Source of the DNA: an uncultured Lachnospiraceae bacterium
GTDB taxonomy: Bacteria > Bacillota > Clostridia > Lachnospirales > Lachnospiraceae
Direction of reading: 5' to 3'
DNA length: 24,977 nucleotides
Assembly: GCA_910586585.1 (NCBI GenBank)
Contig: CAJUKA010000062.1
Span: 1 to 24,977 of the forward strand
This document shows positions 1-7,731 of this stretch, one piece after another. Made by a program: the position numbers and the translations under genes. The notes under the pieces were generated by a model, which saw only the letters and a list, made by a program, of their open reading frames with translations, searched no databases and was not told the DNA's origin. Every line of letters begins with the position of its first letter. The first letter of the stretch is position 1.

Positions 1-47
1 GCGTCTGCTAGTCTCCCCAGCTCTGCTGGGGGATTTATATCTGTTTC
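1..47. mobile_element. Probable terminal fragment of an IS200/IS605-like element
   Basis: The TauE reading frame stops resembling its family exactly at the 47/48 boundary. The adjoining 47 bases hold a perfect 7-bp hairpin, CCCCAGC-TCT-GCTGGGG (15-31), set 16 bases inside the junction. Subterminal hairpins a few bases from the cleavage site, with no terminal inverted repeat or target duplication needed, are the hallmark of IS200/IS605 ends. On the minus strand the flank reads TTAAT next to the element, a plausible short target motif. No transposase is visible because the element runs off the window. The same hairpin could instead be a terminator or a different element, so the family name is an inference. 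Confidence 0.5.
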
Positions 48-542
48 ATTAATCGGTCCTCCGCCAATGCTTAAAAATGAGGACATAATACCCAGCACAA
101 TTCCAATCAGAAAAATAACTGGATTACTGGATAGTTTTTTTGTTTTTATATTCTTTTTATTGATGGTGTACAGAAGCGTTCCTATTGTTATAACTAGAAG
201 CACCGCCGCTTGAACCGCTCCTACATGGCTCGTATCTGACAGTCGGCGCAGAACCATTTCATATAATGCTTTTCCTGAAATTCCGCCTGCTACACCTCCT
301 GCCGCAATCATCGTCGCAAAGGCTTTGTCAAATACAAAATCATGCTTTGCCCTCATATTTTTGTACATCGATACTACGGACATCGACAATACTGTACATC
401 CTGACAAAAAAGAACCTGTTGTCACTGCTAGAATTCCAGTTGCGTCCAATACTGGTTTGATGATTACTCCGCCGCCAATCCCACAGATAGCGCCTACCAC
501 GGAAGATAAAAAGCACACCATAATAATGATGAAATATTCCAT
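48..542 (-). pseudogene. TauE/SafE-family sulfite/sulfonate exporter, 3' part displaced
   Basis: This is the N-terminal 165 residues of a polytopic membrane protein of the TauE/SafE (DUF81) family, whose members export sulfite, sulfoacetate and other organosulfonates. The first family glycine motif (GIGGG) lies near residues 21-25, the second half-repeat motif (SIGGGPIN) at about 158-165, and hydrophobic helices lie between. Full members are about 250-300 residues. After PIN the frame stays open but turns hydrophilic (ETDINPPAELG), unlike the hydrophobic continuation expected, so the gene is probably interrupted by the element at 1-47. The start is the ATG at 542, preceded by GGAGG. The frame also stays open upstream into the 112-bp repeat. 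It is the last gene of the catabolic operon, and its family supports a sulfonate or sulfite end product. A merely window-truncated intact gene is less likely. Confidence 0.7.
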
Positions 543-560
543 TGTCGTATCCTCCTTTTT

Positions 561-834
561 TAATCGCTGCGCGATAGCTCTAAAGCATAATGTCTCTTCG
601 GCGCACTTGTGAGGAGAGAAACTTTCATTCGAAAAGGCACTCATAAAAGTTCCTCTCGTGCGCCTCATAAATTAATCGCTGCGCGATAGCTCTAAAGCAT
701 AATGTCTCTTCGGCGCACTTGTGAGGAGAGAAACTTTCATTCGAAAAGGCACTCATAAAAGTTCCTCTCGTGCGCCTCATAAATTAATCGCTGCGCGATA
801 GCTCTAAAGCATAATGTCTCTTCGGCGCACTTGT
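561..834. repeat. 112-bp palindromic tandem repeat, about 2.4 copies
   Basis: Two complete units (561-672 and 673-784) and a 50-base partial third (785-834) follow one another with no visible differences. Each unit holds a small stem (ATCGC-TGC-GCGAT) and a longer imperfect inverted repeat: GGCGCAC...GAGAGGAACTTT pairs with AAAGTTTCTCTC...GTGCGCC across a TTCGAA centre. The partial copy overlaps the end of nagA and encodes its last residues and stop. The first unit ends 18 bases upstream of the TauE start. The structure suggests a dispersed intergenic palindromic repeat (REP or MITE-like) that was amplified in place. It is not a CRISPR array, because no unique spacers separate the units. Confidence 0.9.
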
Positions 835-1970
835 TCTCCTCCAATAAACACCTCTGCAATATCACATGCCTCATCTAGTAGTACAAGGTCCGCATCTTTG
901 CCATTAGCAATGGAGCCTTTTTTATCATAAATTCCAATCAATTTCGCTGGATTTTCAGTCAACATTGGAAGAATATCCTCCAAAGAAAGTCCTGTAAAAG
1001 AAAGGAGCTTTTTGAGCGCTGTATTTTGTGTAAGCGTACTGCCTGCACGCACGCCTGTAGAGGCTAGTTTTGCGTCTCCATCCTCTACTACTACTTCATT
1101 GACCCCCAGATGATAGTTTCCGTCTGGCAAGCCAGCCGCCATAATGGAATCGGTAATCGCAACTACACGGTGAATTCCTTTTGTCTTGATAATCAATCGG
1201 ACTGTTCCAGGGTGCAAATGTCTTCCATCACATATAATTTCACAATATGCATCTGACTCTAATCCTGCTCCCCAGATTGCTGGCTCATGCTGATGCAGCA
1301 AACGCATCGCATTTCCCATATGCGTGATTGCACTTGCTCCCCTTGAAATCGCCTCCATGGATGTTGTATAATCAGCGCCGGAGTGTCCAATTGCTACCGC
1401 AATACCTTGTTTTTTCAAATCTGGTATTATTTCCAATACCCCTTCTACCTCTGGCGAAACTGTAATATAGCGAATTCCTCCTTCTGCCAATTTCTGATAA
1501 CGTTCCACCAGGCTGATATCGCCTTTACGAAGCAAATGTTGTGGCATTGCTCCTTTATATTCTGCCGCCAGAAAAGGCCCTTCCATATGGAAACCCAAAA
1601 GCTGTGCTCCTTTGTGTGCACTGGCTTTGTATGCTTTATACTGTTCAATACACCAATCTGTTTGCTCTGTTGTATCTGTCAGTATGGATGCAAGCCACGA
1701 TGTGGTTCCATTCCCAGCAAAAAAGTTCCCAATTTTTTCAAAATCATCTACAGATGCTCCATTTACATCAACTCCAACTGCCCCGTGGGTATGAATATCA
1801 ATGAAGCCTGGAACAATTTTCTTATTATTAGCATCAAAAACTTCTGCATTTTCTGGAATTTGGTAATTTGCATCATATAACGCAATCTTTCCATCATGGA
1901 TTCCCAGAATTCCCGTTCTAAATTGACCTTCTACATAAATCATCCCGTTGATGATATAGTGCTCTGCCAT
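804..1970 (-). CDS. nagA: N-acetylglucosamine-6-phosphate deacetylase-like amidohydrolase (NagA family)
   Basis: This is a 388-residue cytosolic metal-dependent amidohydrolase of normal NagA length. Family members remove the N-acetyl group from GlcNAc-6-phosphate. Visible motifs are HTHG at 60-63, the metal-site Glu130 in GFHMEGPF, His196 in GHSGAD, His217 and Asn220-Ala221 in THMGNAM, His251, and the catalytic Asp274 in ITDS. The Arg that binds substrate phosphate in characterised NagA (REPG motif) is replaced by His228 (QHEPA), so the true substrate may not be a 6-phosphate. The start at 1970 is chosen for its well-spaced GGAGG; an upstream in-frame extension to 1991 lacks this. It lies 80 bases after nagB. 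The last residues (about VRRRDIML) are encoded by the 112-bp repeat, so the native C-terminus was replaced. Confidence 0.85.
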   Translation of the reverse strand: MAEHYIINGMIYVEGQFRTGILGIHDGKIALYDANYQIPENAEVFDANNKKIVPGFIDIHTHGAVGVDVNGASVDDFEKIGNFFAGNGTTSWLASILTDTTEQTDWCIEQYKAYKASAHKGAQLLGFHMEGPFLAAEYKGAMPQHLLRKGDISLVERYQKLAEGGIRYITVSPEVEGVLEIIPDLKKQGIAVAIGHSGADYTTSMEAISRGASAITHMGNAMRLLHQHEPAIWGAGLESDAYCEIICDGRHLHPGTVRLIIKTKGIHRVVAITDSIMAAGLPDGNYHLGVNEVVVEDGDAKLASTGVRAGSTLTQNTALKKLLSFTGLSLEDILPMLTENPAKLIGIYDKKGSIANGKDADLVLLDEACDIAEVFIGGEQVRRRDIML

Positions 1971-1986
1971 ACGAAACCTCCATACT

Positions 1987-2015
1987 GCCAACTACCTTTG
2001 GTATTGGTAGCTGGC
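1987..2015 (-). other. Intergenic hairpin upstream of the nagA ribosome binding site
   Basis: GCCAACTACC (1987-1996) pairs with GGTAGCTGGC (2006-2015) with one mismatch and a 9-base loop. It ends a few bases before the nagA Shine-Dalgarno sequence. No U-tract follows in the direction of nagA transcription, so an mRNA stability, processing or translation-control element fits better than a terminator. Confidence 0.5.
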
Positions 2016-2050
2016 AAAATTTTTGTAAATCGAATTTTATTAAATTTCTT

Positions 2051-2884
2051 CTATACACAAAGCTCTTCCGGCAATTTTGCCACAAACTCTGTCACTCGAA
2101 GAAGCATATCTGGATGATTCTGCAAAAGAGTTACTGGAAAATGTGCAGAAACTTCTCCATAAGCGGCATGACGCACAACACTGCGGTGCCAATCTCTGAA
2201 ACAGCCCAAACGAACCTTTCTGGCATGATAAATCTCATTCATTCCAATTGTAATACAAAATTGGGGCATATCATCAATCGCTCCATTCAAATCACCGATT
2301 GCGTTTGCTGTTCTTGTTTCTTTGCTGATCGCAAGCACTCTGGTATGTAAATTTTTAAATTCCTCCACGCTCAACGTATCATCTGCCTCATTAAATGCTA
2401 CATGCCCATTTATACCAATACCGCCAAAACAAATATCTACGCCTCCTAATTTTTCGATCAGCTCTGCTATATAGCCTGGATTGTGTGGGTCTGGAAAGAC
2501 ACGCTGTTCTTCAGGCATTATAAGCTCCGAATGTATTTTCGAATATACCATTCTGTCCATAAATCCGCGAAAACTTAAAGATTCCTCTTTCGCTATCCAC
2601 TCTTTATCATCTGTCAAATACTCATCCATATTAAGGAACCATACATTTTTTAAACTAATTTTTTCGTTGTTGACAAGCTCCACAAAATAAGGATACTGTC
2701 CTACCGGACCTACTGGACAGATGAAAGCGGTCTTCTCCCCCAACGCATTTTTTCTCTTAATTTCCTCTGCCATCTCCTGTGCAATCGCACGAAAAACTGT
2801 CTCATTGTCTGCCAATACCTCTATTGGTAATTTTGGTTCCTTCAAAAACTGTTCCTTGGTATAATAATAATATTCATGTCTCAT
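2051..2884 (-). CDS. Glucosamine-6-phosphate deaminase/isomerase-like protein (NagB family)
   Basis: This 277-residue protein belongs to the NagB/RpiA/6-phosphogluconolactonase superfamily. Classical NagB converts GlcN-6-phosphate to fructose-6-phosphate and ammonia. The catalytic segments are present: NMDEY (Asp87) and GIGINGHVAFNE (His161, Glu166). The TGST-type phosphate loop is replaced by PVGPVGQY (57-64), and the GHKK-type lysine aligns with a DWHRS segment. This places it in a divergent subfamily whose substrate should not be assumed to be the phosphate. The start is the ATG at 2884, giving a 4-base ATGA overlap with the upstream DUF4838 gene (translational coupling). The TTG at 2890 sits too close to the AGGAGG. 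Catalysis on a 2-amino sugar followed by the nearby transaldolase is the natural reading of its context. Confidence 0.75.
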   Translation of the reverse strand: MRHEYYYYTKEQFLKEPKLPIEVLADNETVFRAIAQEMAEEIKRKNALGEKTAFICPVGPVGQYPYFVELVNNEKISLKNVWFLNMDEYLTDDKEWIAKEESLSFRGFMDRMVYSKIHSELIMPEEQRVFPDPHNPGYIAELIEKLGGVDICFGGIGINGHVAFNEADDTLSVEEFKNLHTRVLAISKETRTANAIGDLNGAIDDMPQFCITIGMNEIYHARKVRLGCFRDWHRSVVRHAAYGEVSAHFPVTLLQNHPDMLLRVTEFVAKLPEELCV

Positions 2885-4767
2885 TCGCAATTCTCCTCCT
2901 CTGATATGTTTACTAGTTTTGTATAGTGCTGTGTTACATTTAGGACGCGGTATACATCCAAATATGGCTGGTACTTTTCCTCATTTTGGCAGATATATTC
3001 CCGCATCGCTTTCCATTCCCGTTCTGCGCTCCGTTGATCCCCCATAGCCAGAAACATCAGCGCGCTTGCAAACAGCAGCACATACTTCCTGTGATATTCC
3101 AATAAATCCCAATAAATAGATTCAAACGTCCCATCTGCATTCTGATGGCGCTTTGTCACCTGTTCAAAATCTTCACTGCGATACAAAGCACCCTCCATAC
3201 GTTTTGCCATATCATAACTTAGGCGCTCTCCTTTTCCATTTACATAATCACAACTACTAAATTCAGACAATTTGGAAAGATATGTCAATACAAGCTGTGC
3301 ATCTTTTCCATAGCAAGCTTGAAAATAATCTTCTATTAATTGTTCTATAGAACAATTTTTTTGAAACAGTGTATGCCCCATCACGTAATTAGGCAGTGCA
3401 TTTGGAAAAGCTGCTCGCAGTTCCTGGCAGCTTATATACCCATTCAGCCCCATTTGTTCCAGCTTTTGTATATCGGCATGTAGTATTCTTGCTATATGAA
3501 CATACCCTAAATCTCCATAATGTGCTCTTCCAAGCGGATAATCATAAACAAAACTATCCCCAGAAAAAATTTTCTGCCAGCCTTTCAAAAACGCCATATT
3601 TTCCGCCAAATTTGTTGGCAGTGTGATATGATTTCTGTGGAAAACAGGAAGTTCTGTATTTGTATTTTCTATTTCATAGCTCTTTTCAAAAGTGCGGCTA
3701 ATCGGCGCAAACATCAATACAAAACGATCTGGATTGTTGATTCTGCTTGTTACAGGCGGCCACAAAAGCTCTTGATAAAGCAAAAATACAATATGTGTGT
3801 CAAGCCCTGCACTTGTCAGTCTGCGATCGATTTCATTCAACAATTCCACGTACTGATCCGATAGTGTTGTCTTGCTGCATTCTGGACATTCGCAAAGATT
3901 GTTAAACGCATCCGCAAGCCATACATGCAGATAATTCGTCTGCGGATTCTTCTGCGCATAAGAAGTCACACACGCAGCAAAAGCATCAATCGCATCTGTA
4001 TTGTGATAGCATAAATTGGTATTTGCCGGAGCTCCCCCAAAAAGTTCCCTCTTTCCATTTATCATAGCCATTCTGTGTTGGAATCCTTCTTGGCTGGAAC
4101 TGGTTGGTACATCCCATGACACTGTGTGATACCCCAAAACCTCTCCGGTCCATCCATGTCCGACCATATGGAGCAGCAGCCCTCTTTTTTTAATTTCCTG
4201 CTCAAACAGAACCATATCGCGTTCTGCATCTTCTGGTGTGTAGGACTCTGCCTTTACATAGGGATTTTCTAAATGACCATACCAGCGTTGCAAAAAAGCA
4301 TATGGAGACTGAAACTGCAAAAAGAAGCTGTTAAATCCCAATTTTGGAAGCCATGCAATATAATCCATAACATTCTCAAAAGAATCTGATCCCTCAATAC
4401 ATACACCACGATGAAAATAAGAAGCTTGCTTCTCATATGATGTCACTAACTTCTCTCGCTCAATATGAGGAATTATCTCGCATATTTTGACTGGCATCAA
4501 AAAACGGCAACCCAAAGTCTGCAAATAATCATACACTGCAAGCAGTACACTTCTGTCATTATTTCCGGCAATTGTCCCGCGCTCCTGCTCAATGTGTACT
4601 CTGTAGCTGTCATTACTGTCTGCTGGAAACATGCTGTTGTCACTGCGCAATTTGATTTCTAAATCGATGTTATCTAAATCTTCCACCATTTGCTTGAGAT
4701 ATCTGGTCAACTCCTCTGCCGCAAAAGCAACAACCTCAGAGGCATCTGTCTCAAAAAGTACTTTCAT
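2881..4767 (-). CDS. DUF4838 family glycoside-hydrolase-like protein
   Basis: This is a 628-residue protein without a signal peptide, so probably cytosolic. An N-terminal domain (about 1-110) resembles the alpha-glucuronidase-type N-terminal domain seen in many carbohydrate enzymes (FAAEELTRYLKQM). The central region carries DUF4838 features: RGVCIEGSDSFENVMDYIAWLPKLGFN-like barrel strands (key residues RG, D, F, W), a C-x-C-x2-C motif (CECPEC) followed by SDQYVELLNEI, and a late VMG/YF-Q segment. DUF4838 proteins are related to glycosidase barrels, but few have a known reaction. The likely role is releasing an N-acetylhexosamine from an imported small glycoside for the following nagB and nagA products. 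The start at 4767 is favoured by an upstream AAAGGAG (spacing slightly long) and by family homology from MKVLFETDA. A TTG-initiated extension to 4836 has no ribosome binding site. Confidence 0.75.
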   Translation of the reverse strand: MKVLFETDASEVVAFAAEELTRYLKQMVEDLDNIDLEIKLRSDNSMFPADSNDSYRVHIEQERGTIAGNNDRSVLLAVYDYLQTLGCRFLMPVKICEIIPHIEREKLVTSYEKQASYFHRGVCIEGSDSFENVMDYIAWLPKLGFNSFFLQFQSPYAFLQRWYGHLENPYVKAESYTPEDAERDMVLFEQEIKKRGLLLHMVGHGWTGEVLGYHTVSWDVPTSSSQEGFQHRMAMINGKRELFGGAPANTNLCYHNTDAIDAFAACVTSYAQKNPQTNYLHVWLADAFNNLCECPECSKTTLSDQYVELLNEIDRRLTSAGLDTHIVFLLYQELLWPPVTSRINNPDRFVLMFAPISRTFEKSYEIENTNTELPVFHRNHITLPTNLAENMAFLKGWQKIFSGDSFVYDYPLGRAHYGDLGYVHIARILHADIQKLEQMGLNGYISCQELRAAFPNALPNYVMGHTLFQKNCSIEQLIEDYFQACYGKDAQLVLTYLSKLSEFSSCDYVNGKGERLSYDMAKRMEGALYRSEDFEQVTKRHQNADGTFESIYWDLLEYHRKYVLLFASALMFLAMGDQRSAEREWKAMREYICQNEEKYQPYLDVYRVLNVTQHYTKLVNISEEENCE

Positions 4768-4834
4768 ATTTTCAATCCTGCTCCTTTCATAGGCTCCAAC
4801 AATGACAGTACTAAAATTTTTATTTTCTGACTGC

Positions 4835-4880
4835 AAAAGACTCTGGGAACAGACTTTTACGCCGCTCCACAGAGTCTTTT
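4835..4880 (-). other. Long-range hairpin between substrate-binding protein and DUF4838 genes
   Basis: AAAAGACTCTG (4835-4845) pairs perfectly with CAGAGTCTTTT (4870-4880) around a 24-base loop, and the second arm ends in TTTT when read on either strand. It could attenuate transcription or protect the upstream mRNA after the binding-protein gene, a common arrangement when a binding protein must outnumber its neighbours. Confidence 0.5.
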
Positions 4881-4913
4881 CCGCTTAACTGCCATGCTTT
4901 ATTTTATATTGTA

Positions 4914-6026
4914 TTAGTTACCCAAAGCTTCCTGCATAACATCAAACAATACATAATTTTCCAAAGGAACTTCCTTTTCTACATTTCCGCTTTCAATAAA
5001 CATCTGCTGCTGTTTTGTGTAGTAATCCTGCATTGTGTTGTCTGCAATACCGCTCTTTATGTCATCTATACTGAACCATTTTGCATCGCCGGTTTCAACC
5101 AGACACGCTTCCTTATCCTTTGCACACTGTTTAGCGTACAAACCAACTGCATAATCCCAATTTTCCTGCTTTGAAGAATAATCCATTGCCTTGTAAAGCG
5201 CACGGCTAAAACGAATCAAGATATCACGATTCTCTTCTGCATATGTTGGAAGGCAAATCCAGCTTGACAGATTCACAGAATTTGTAGCAAACTCTAGTTC
5301 AACTGCACCTTCGCAATTATTGATGATCTGGATACTATATGGATTCCATGCTGTACAAGCATCCACAGAACCAGAAGACATTGCTGCAACCATGTTCGTC
5401 GCATCCATCTCATAAGCATCAATATCATCTATCGTTATTCCTGCTGCCGTAAGTGCTCCATTCAATGCAGTCTCAGAAGAAGAACCAGCATTGTAAGCTA
5501 CTTTCTTGCCAGCCAGATTCGCAATATCATCTATAGATGTTACTCCTGAAGACGGCAGTACAATAATTTTATCAGTACTATGTACAGAGCTTGGTGCAAA
5601 AATTGTTGCCTGTCCATTGATACATAGCTTGTGTGCTCCATGTCCTATATAAGCAAGATCAATACTTCCACCTTCCATAGCTGCTATTTCAGAAGGACCA
5701 TCTGCAAACTCCCAAAGCTTAACCTCAATCCCTTCCTCTGCAAAATATCCCTTGTCTATTGCTGTCAATACAGACCATAACGACGCATAGTTTGGCATAT
5801 ATGCAACATTCAATTGAACTGTTTCAACCGCTTCTGCTGGTTCTGTTGTCTGTGCAGATTCTTTTGTTTCCGCTGATGCCTTTGATTCTTCCTGTGCAGG
5901 TGTTGATTCCTGTGTGTTATTTGCATTCGCTGATGTTGTCTGATCTTTGTTTCCGCCATTTCCTCCACAAGCTGTTAGCGAAAGTACCATGGCAGCTGTT
6001 AGTAATACTGCATAAAACTTCTTCAT
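4914..6026 (-). CDS. ABC transporter substrate-binding lipoprotein, SsuA/TauA/NMT1-like
   Basis: This 370-residue lipoprotein has a signal peptide of about 19 residues ending in the lipobox LTAC (Cys20) and a low-complexity S/T/E/Q linker (about 21-70). The mature domain is of the NMT1/SsuA fold, which binds aliphatic sulfonates, taurine, nitrate or thiamine precursors. Recognisable parts are the opening strand VAYMPNYASLW, KGYFAEEGIEVKLWEF, the GSIDLAYIGHGAH turn and the VDACTAWNPY segment. The protein is anchored outside the membrane and delivers ligand to the permease and ATPase encoded upstream. The start at 6026 has a near-perfect GGAGG. The ligand cannot be read from sequence, but sulfonate-type anions are typical for this family and fit the TauE exporter at the end of the operon. 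Confidence 0.85.
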   Translation of the reverse strand: MKKFYAVLLTAAMVLSLTACGGNGGNKDQTTSANANNTQESTPAQEESKASAETKESAQTTEPAEAVETVQLNVAYMPNYASLWSVLTAIDKGYFAEEGIEVKLWEFADGPSEIAAMEGGSIDLAYIGHGAHKLCINGQATIFAPSSVHSTDKIIVLPSSGVTSIDDIANLAGKKVAYNAGSSSETALNGALTAAGITIDDIDAYEMDATNMVAAMSSGSVDACTAWNPYSIQIINNCEGAVELEFATNSVNLSSWICLPTYAEENRDILIRFSRALYKAMDYSSKQENWDYAVGLYAKQCAKDKEACLVETGDAKWFSIDDIKSGIADNTMQDYYTKQQQMFIESGNVEKEVPLENYVLFDVMQEALGN

Positions 6027-6103
6027 TCTTATTTTCCTCCTTAAAATAATATTATCATAACCCTAGGCTTTCTAAGGATATGTTCTTGGAATTACAGGAT
6101 TTC

Positions 6104-6895
6104 TTATTTTCTGACCTCTAAAAATTCCTGATATACTTCATTCCAAATCTCCGCTTTTAACTGAAGAAACCTCTCGTCTGATTTGGTTTCCTGTGTTCGT
6201 GGATATGGAATATCAATATCTACAATTCGTTTGATACGTCCTGGCCGCGCACTCATAATAATAACGCGCTGAGCAAGAATAATTGCCTCGTCCACATCAT
6301 GCGTGATAAAAAAGCACGTTTTTTTCTCTTGTTCCCATGTATTTAGAAGTTCTGTCTGTAGCTGTACACGCGTCTGTGCATCCAATGCGCCAAATGGTTC
6401 ATCCAACAGCAAAACTTCTGGATTGGCAGCATAAGCACGTGCAATCGCCACACGCTGTTTCATACCACCTGACAATTCCTTGGGATATGAATTTTCAAAT
6501 CCCTTTAAACCGACTGCCTCAATATATTTCAGTGCAATCTGTCTTGCTTCTTCCTTTGGTGTCTTTTTCATTTCAAGACCAAACATTACATTTTTGATGA
6601 CAGTGCGCCATGGAAATAGTGCATATTGCTGAAATACCACGCCACGTTCTACCCCAGTACCCTCAATCTGTTTTCCATCCAAATACACAGCGCCACTGGT
6701 AGGCTCCAAAAGACCTGCAATAATATTTAATAATGTAGATTTCCCACAGCCGGATGGCCCTACTACACAGATAAACTCATTTTCTCTAATATCGAGATTG
6801 ACACCATTTAATGCGACTGTCTTGCCGTTGCGTCCCTGATATTCCTTATAGACATTATCAATTTTTAATTTTACTAATTTATCTTTTCCTGCCAT
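6104..6895 (-). CDS. ABC transporter ATPase, SsuB/TauB-like
   Basis: This 263-residue nucleotide-binding subunit powers the importer. Walker A is GPSGCGKST (about 47-55), the Q-loop is VFQQYALFPW, the signature is LSGGMKQR, Walker B is VLLLDEPFG and the switch His lies in FITHDVDEA. The sequence MFGLEMK and the FPWRTV motif after the Q-loop are typical of the nitrate/sulfonate/taurine group. Its start overlaps the permease gene by 22 bases, showing tight co-expression. There is no accessory C-terminal regulatory domain. Confidence 0.9.
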   Translation of the reverse strand: MAGKDKLVKLKIDNVYKEYQGRNGKTVALNGVNLDIRENEFICVVGPSGCGKSTLLNIIAGLLEPTSGAVYLDGKQIEGTGVERGVVFQQYALFPWRTVIKNVMFGLEMKKTPKEEARQIALKYIEAVGLKGFENSYPKELSGGMKQRVAIARAYAANPEVLLLDEPFGALDAQTRVQLQTELLNTWEQEKKTCFFITHDVDEAIILAQRVIIMSARPGRIKRIVDIDIPYPRTQETKSDERFLQLKAEIWNEVYQEFLEVRK

Positions 6896-7659
6896 CCTGT
6901 TAATTTCCTTTCAATAATATCAACCACTTTCACCAGCAGCAACCCAATAATACCAAGTAAAATAATATACATCAGCATTGGTGCTGATTCAAAAGAGTTC
7001 GACAAGGAGCGAATTCTCATACCAATACCAAACTGTGCACCTGTAGATTCTGCCGCAAGCAGTGTTGTAAGCGCTGCTCCGAGACCTAGCCGGACTGCTG
7101 TAATGATGAATGGCACTGTAGCCGGACAGATAATTTTCATGAAAATATCAAAATCATTTGCGCCTAATACCCTAGCAGCTTTAATCAATGTAACATCAAT
7201 ATTTTTGATACCTTGATAAATCGTGATGCTCATTGTCATAAAAGTACAGATCCAAATCAGGATAATTGCCGGTTTTTGTCCTATACCAAAGATCAAAACC
7301 AACAATGGAGCATAGCCTAACGCTGGAATATTACGAATGAAATTGATCCATGGCTCAATAATTTTCTGTACTGGTTGATACCATGCCATCAAAAATGCAA
7401 TTGGCAGTGATGTGATAAATCCCAGTCCAAAGCCTGCCACTACGCAAAGCATACTGCTTCCTATATCTTTCCAAAATGCCCCTCTGTCAATCATTGTTTT
7501 GACAGAAGGTACCACCTTGTCCGCGAAGGGAAAGCTTCTGCCCGTCGTCTTTCCGATTGAAAGCAGATACCACACCAGAAATGCAGCACAAAGGGAGAGC
7601 AGTAGCCAGACCTTATCATCAATTACCAATTTTTTCTTTTTCTTTGTCTCATCACTCAT
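6874..7659 (-). CDS. ABC transporter permease, SsuC/TauC-like
   Basis: This 261-residue membrane protein has about six transmembrane helices. The first follows a lysine-rich cytosolic N-terminus (MSDETKKKKK). The binding-protein-dependent transport (EAA) loop is visible as IKAARVLGANDFDIFMKIICPATVPFI (key residues AA, G, and P), which docks the ATPase. FIRNIPALGYAPLLVLIFGIG is typical of the sulfonate and nitrate branch (key residues P, A, P, G). The start at 7659 follows GGGAAGG. It sits 72 bases after the larA-like gene and overlaps the ATPase gene, so permease, ATPase and binding protein are made from one message. Confidence 0.88.
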   Translation of the reverse strand: MSDETKKKKKLVIDDKVWLLLSLCAAFLVWYLLSIGKTTGRSFPFADKVVPSVKTMIDRGAFWKDIGSSMLCVVAGFGLGFITSLPIAFLMAWYQPVQKIIEPWINFIRNIPALGYAPLLVLIFGIGQKPAIILIWICTFMTMSITIYQGIKNIDVTLIKAARVLGANDFDIFMKIICPATVPFIITAVRLGLGAALTTLLAAESTGAQFGIGMRIRSLSNSFESAPMLMYIILLGIIGLLLVKVVDIIERKLTGWQEKIN

Positions 7660-7685
7660 TTTATACCTTCCCTTTCATTCCAAAG

Positions 7686-7700
7686 AGACTCTGAGAGTCT
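7686..7700. other. Small perfect palindrome between larA-like and permease genes
   Basis: AGACTCT-G-AGAGTCT can fold as a 6-bp stem with a 3-base loop. The same AGACTCTG core is the stem of the hairpin at 4835-4880, so the operon uses the motif twice in intergenic gaps. It may be an mRNA processing or protein recognition site, or coincidence. Confidence 0.35.
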
Positions 7701-7731
7701 ATTTCCTTAGACCTATAAATAAATATGGTTT

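Noticed and set aside
561..834. CRISPR array
   Set aside because: The 112-base units abut directly with no variable spacers and contain long internal palindromes; no cas genes are near.
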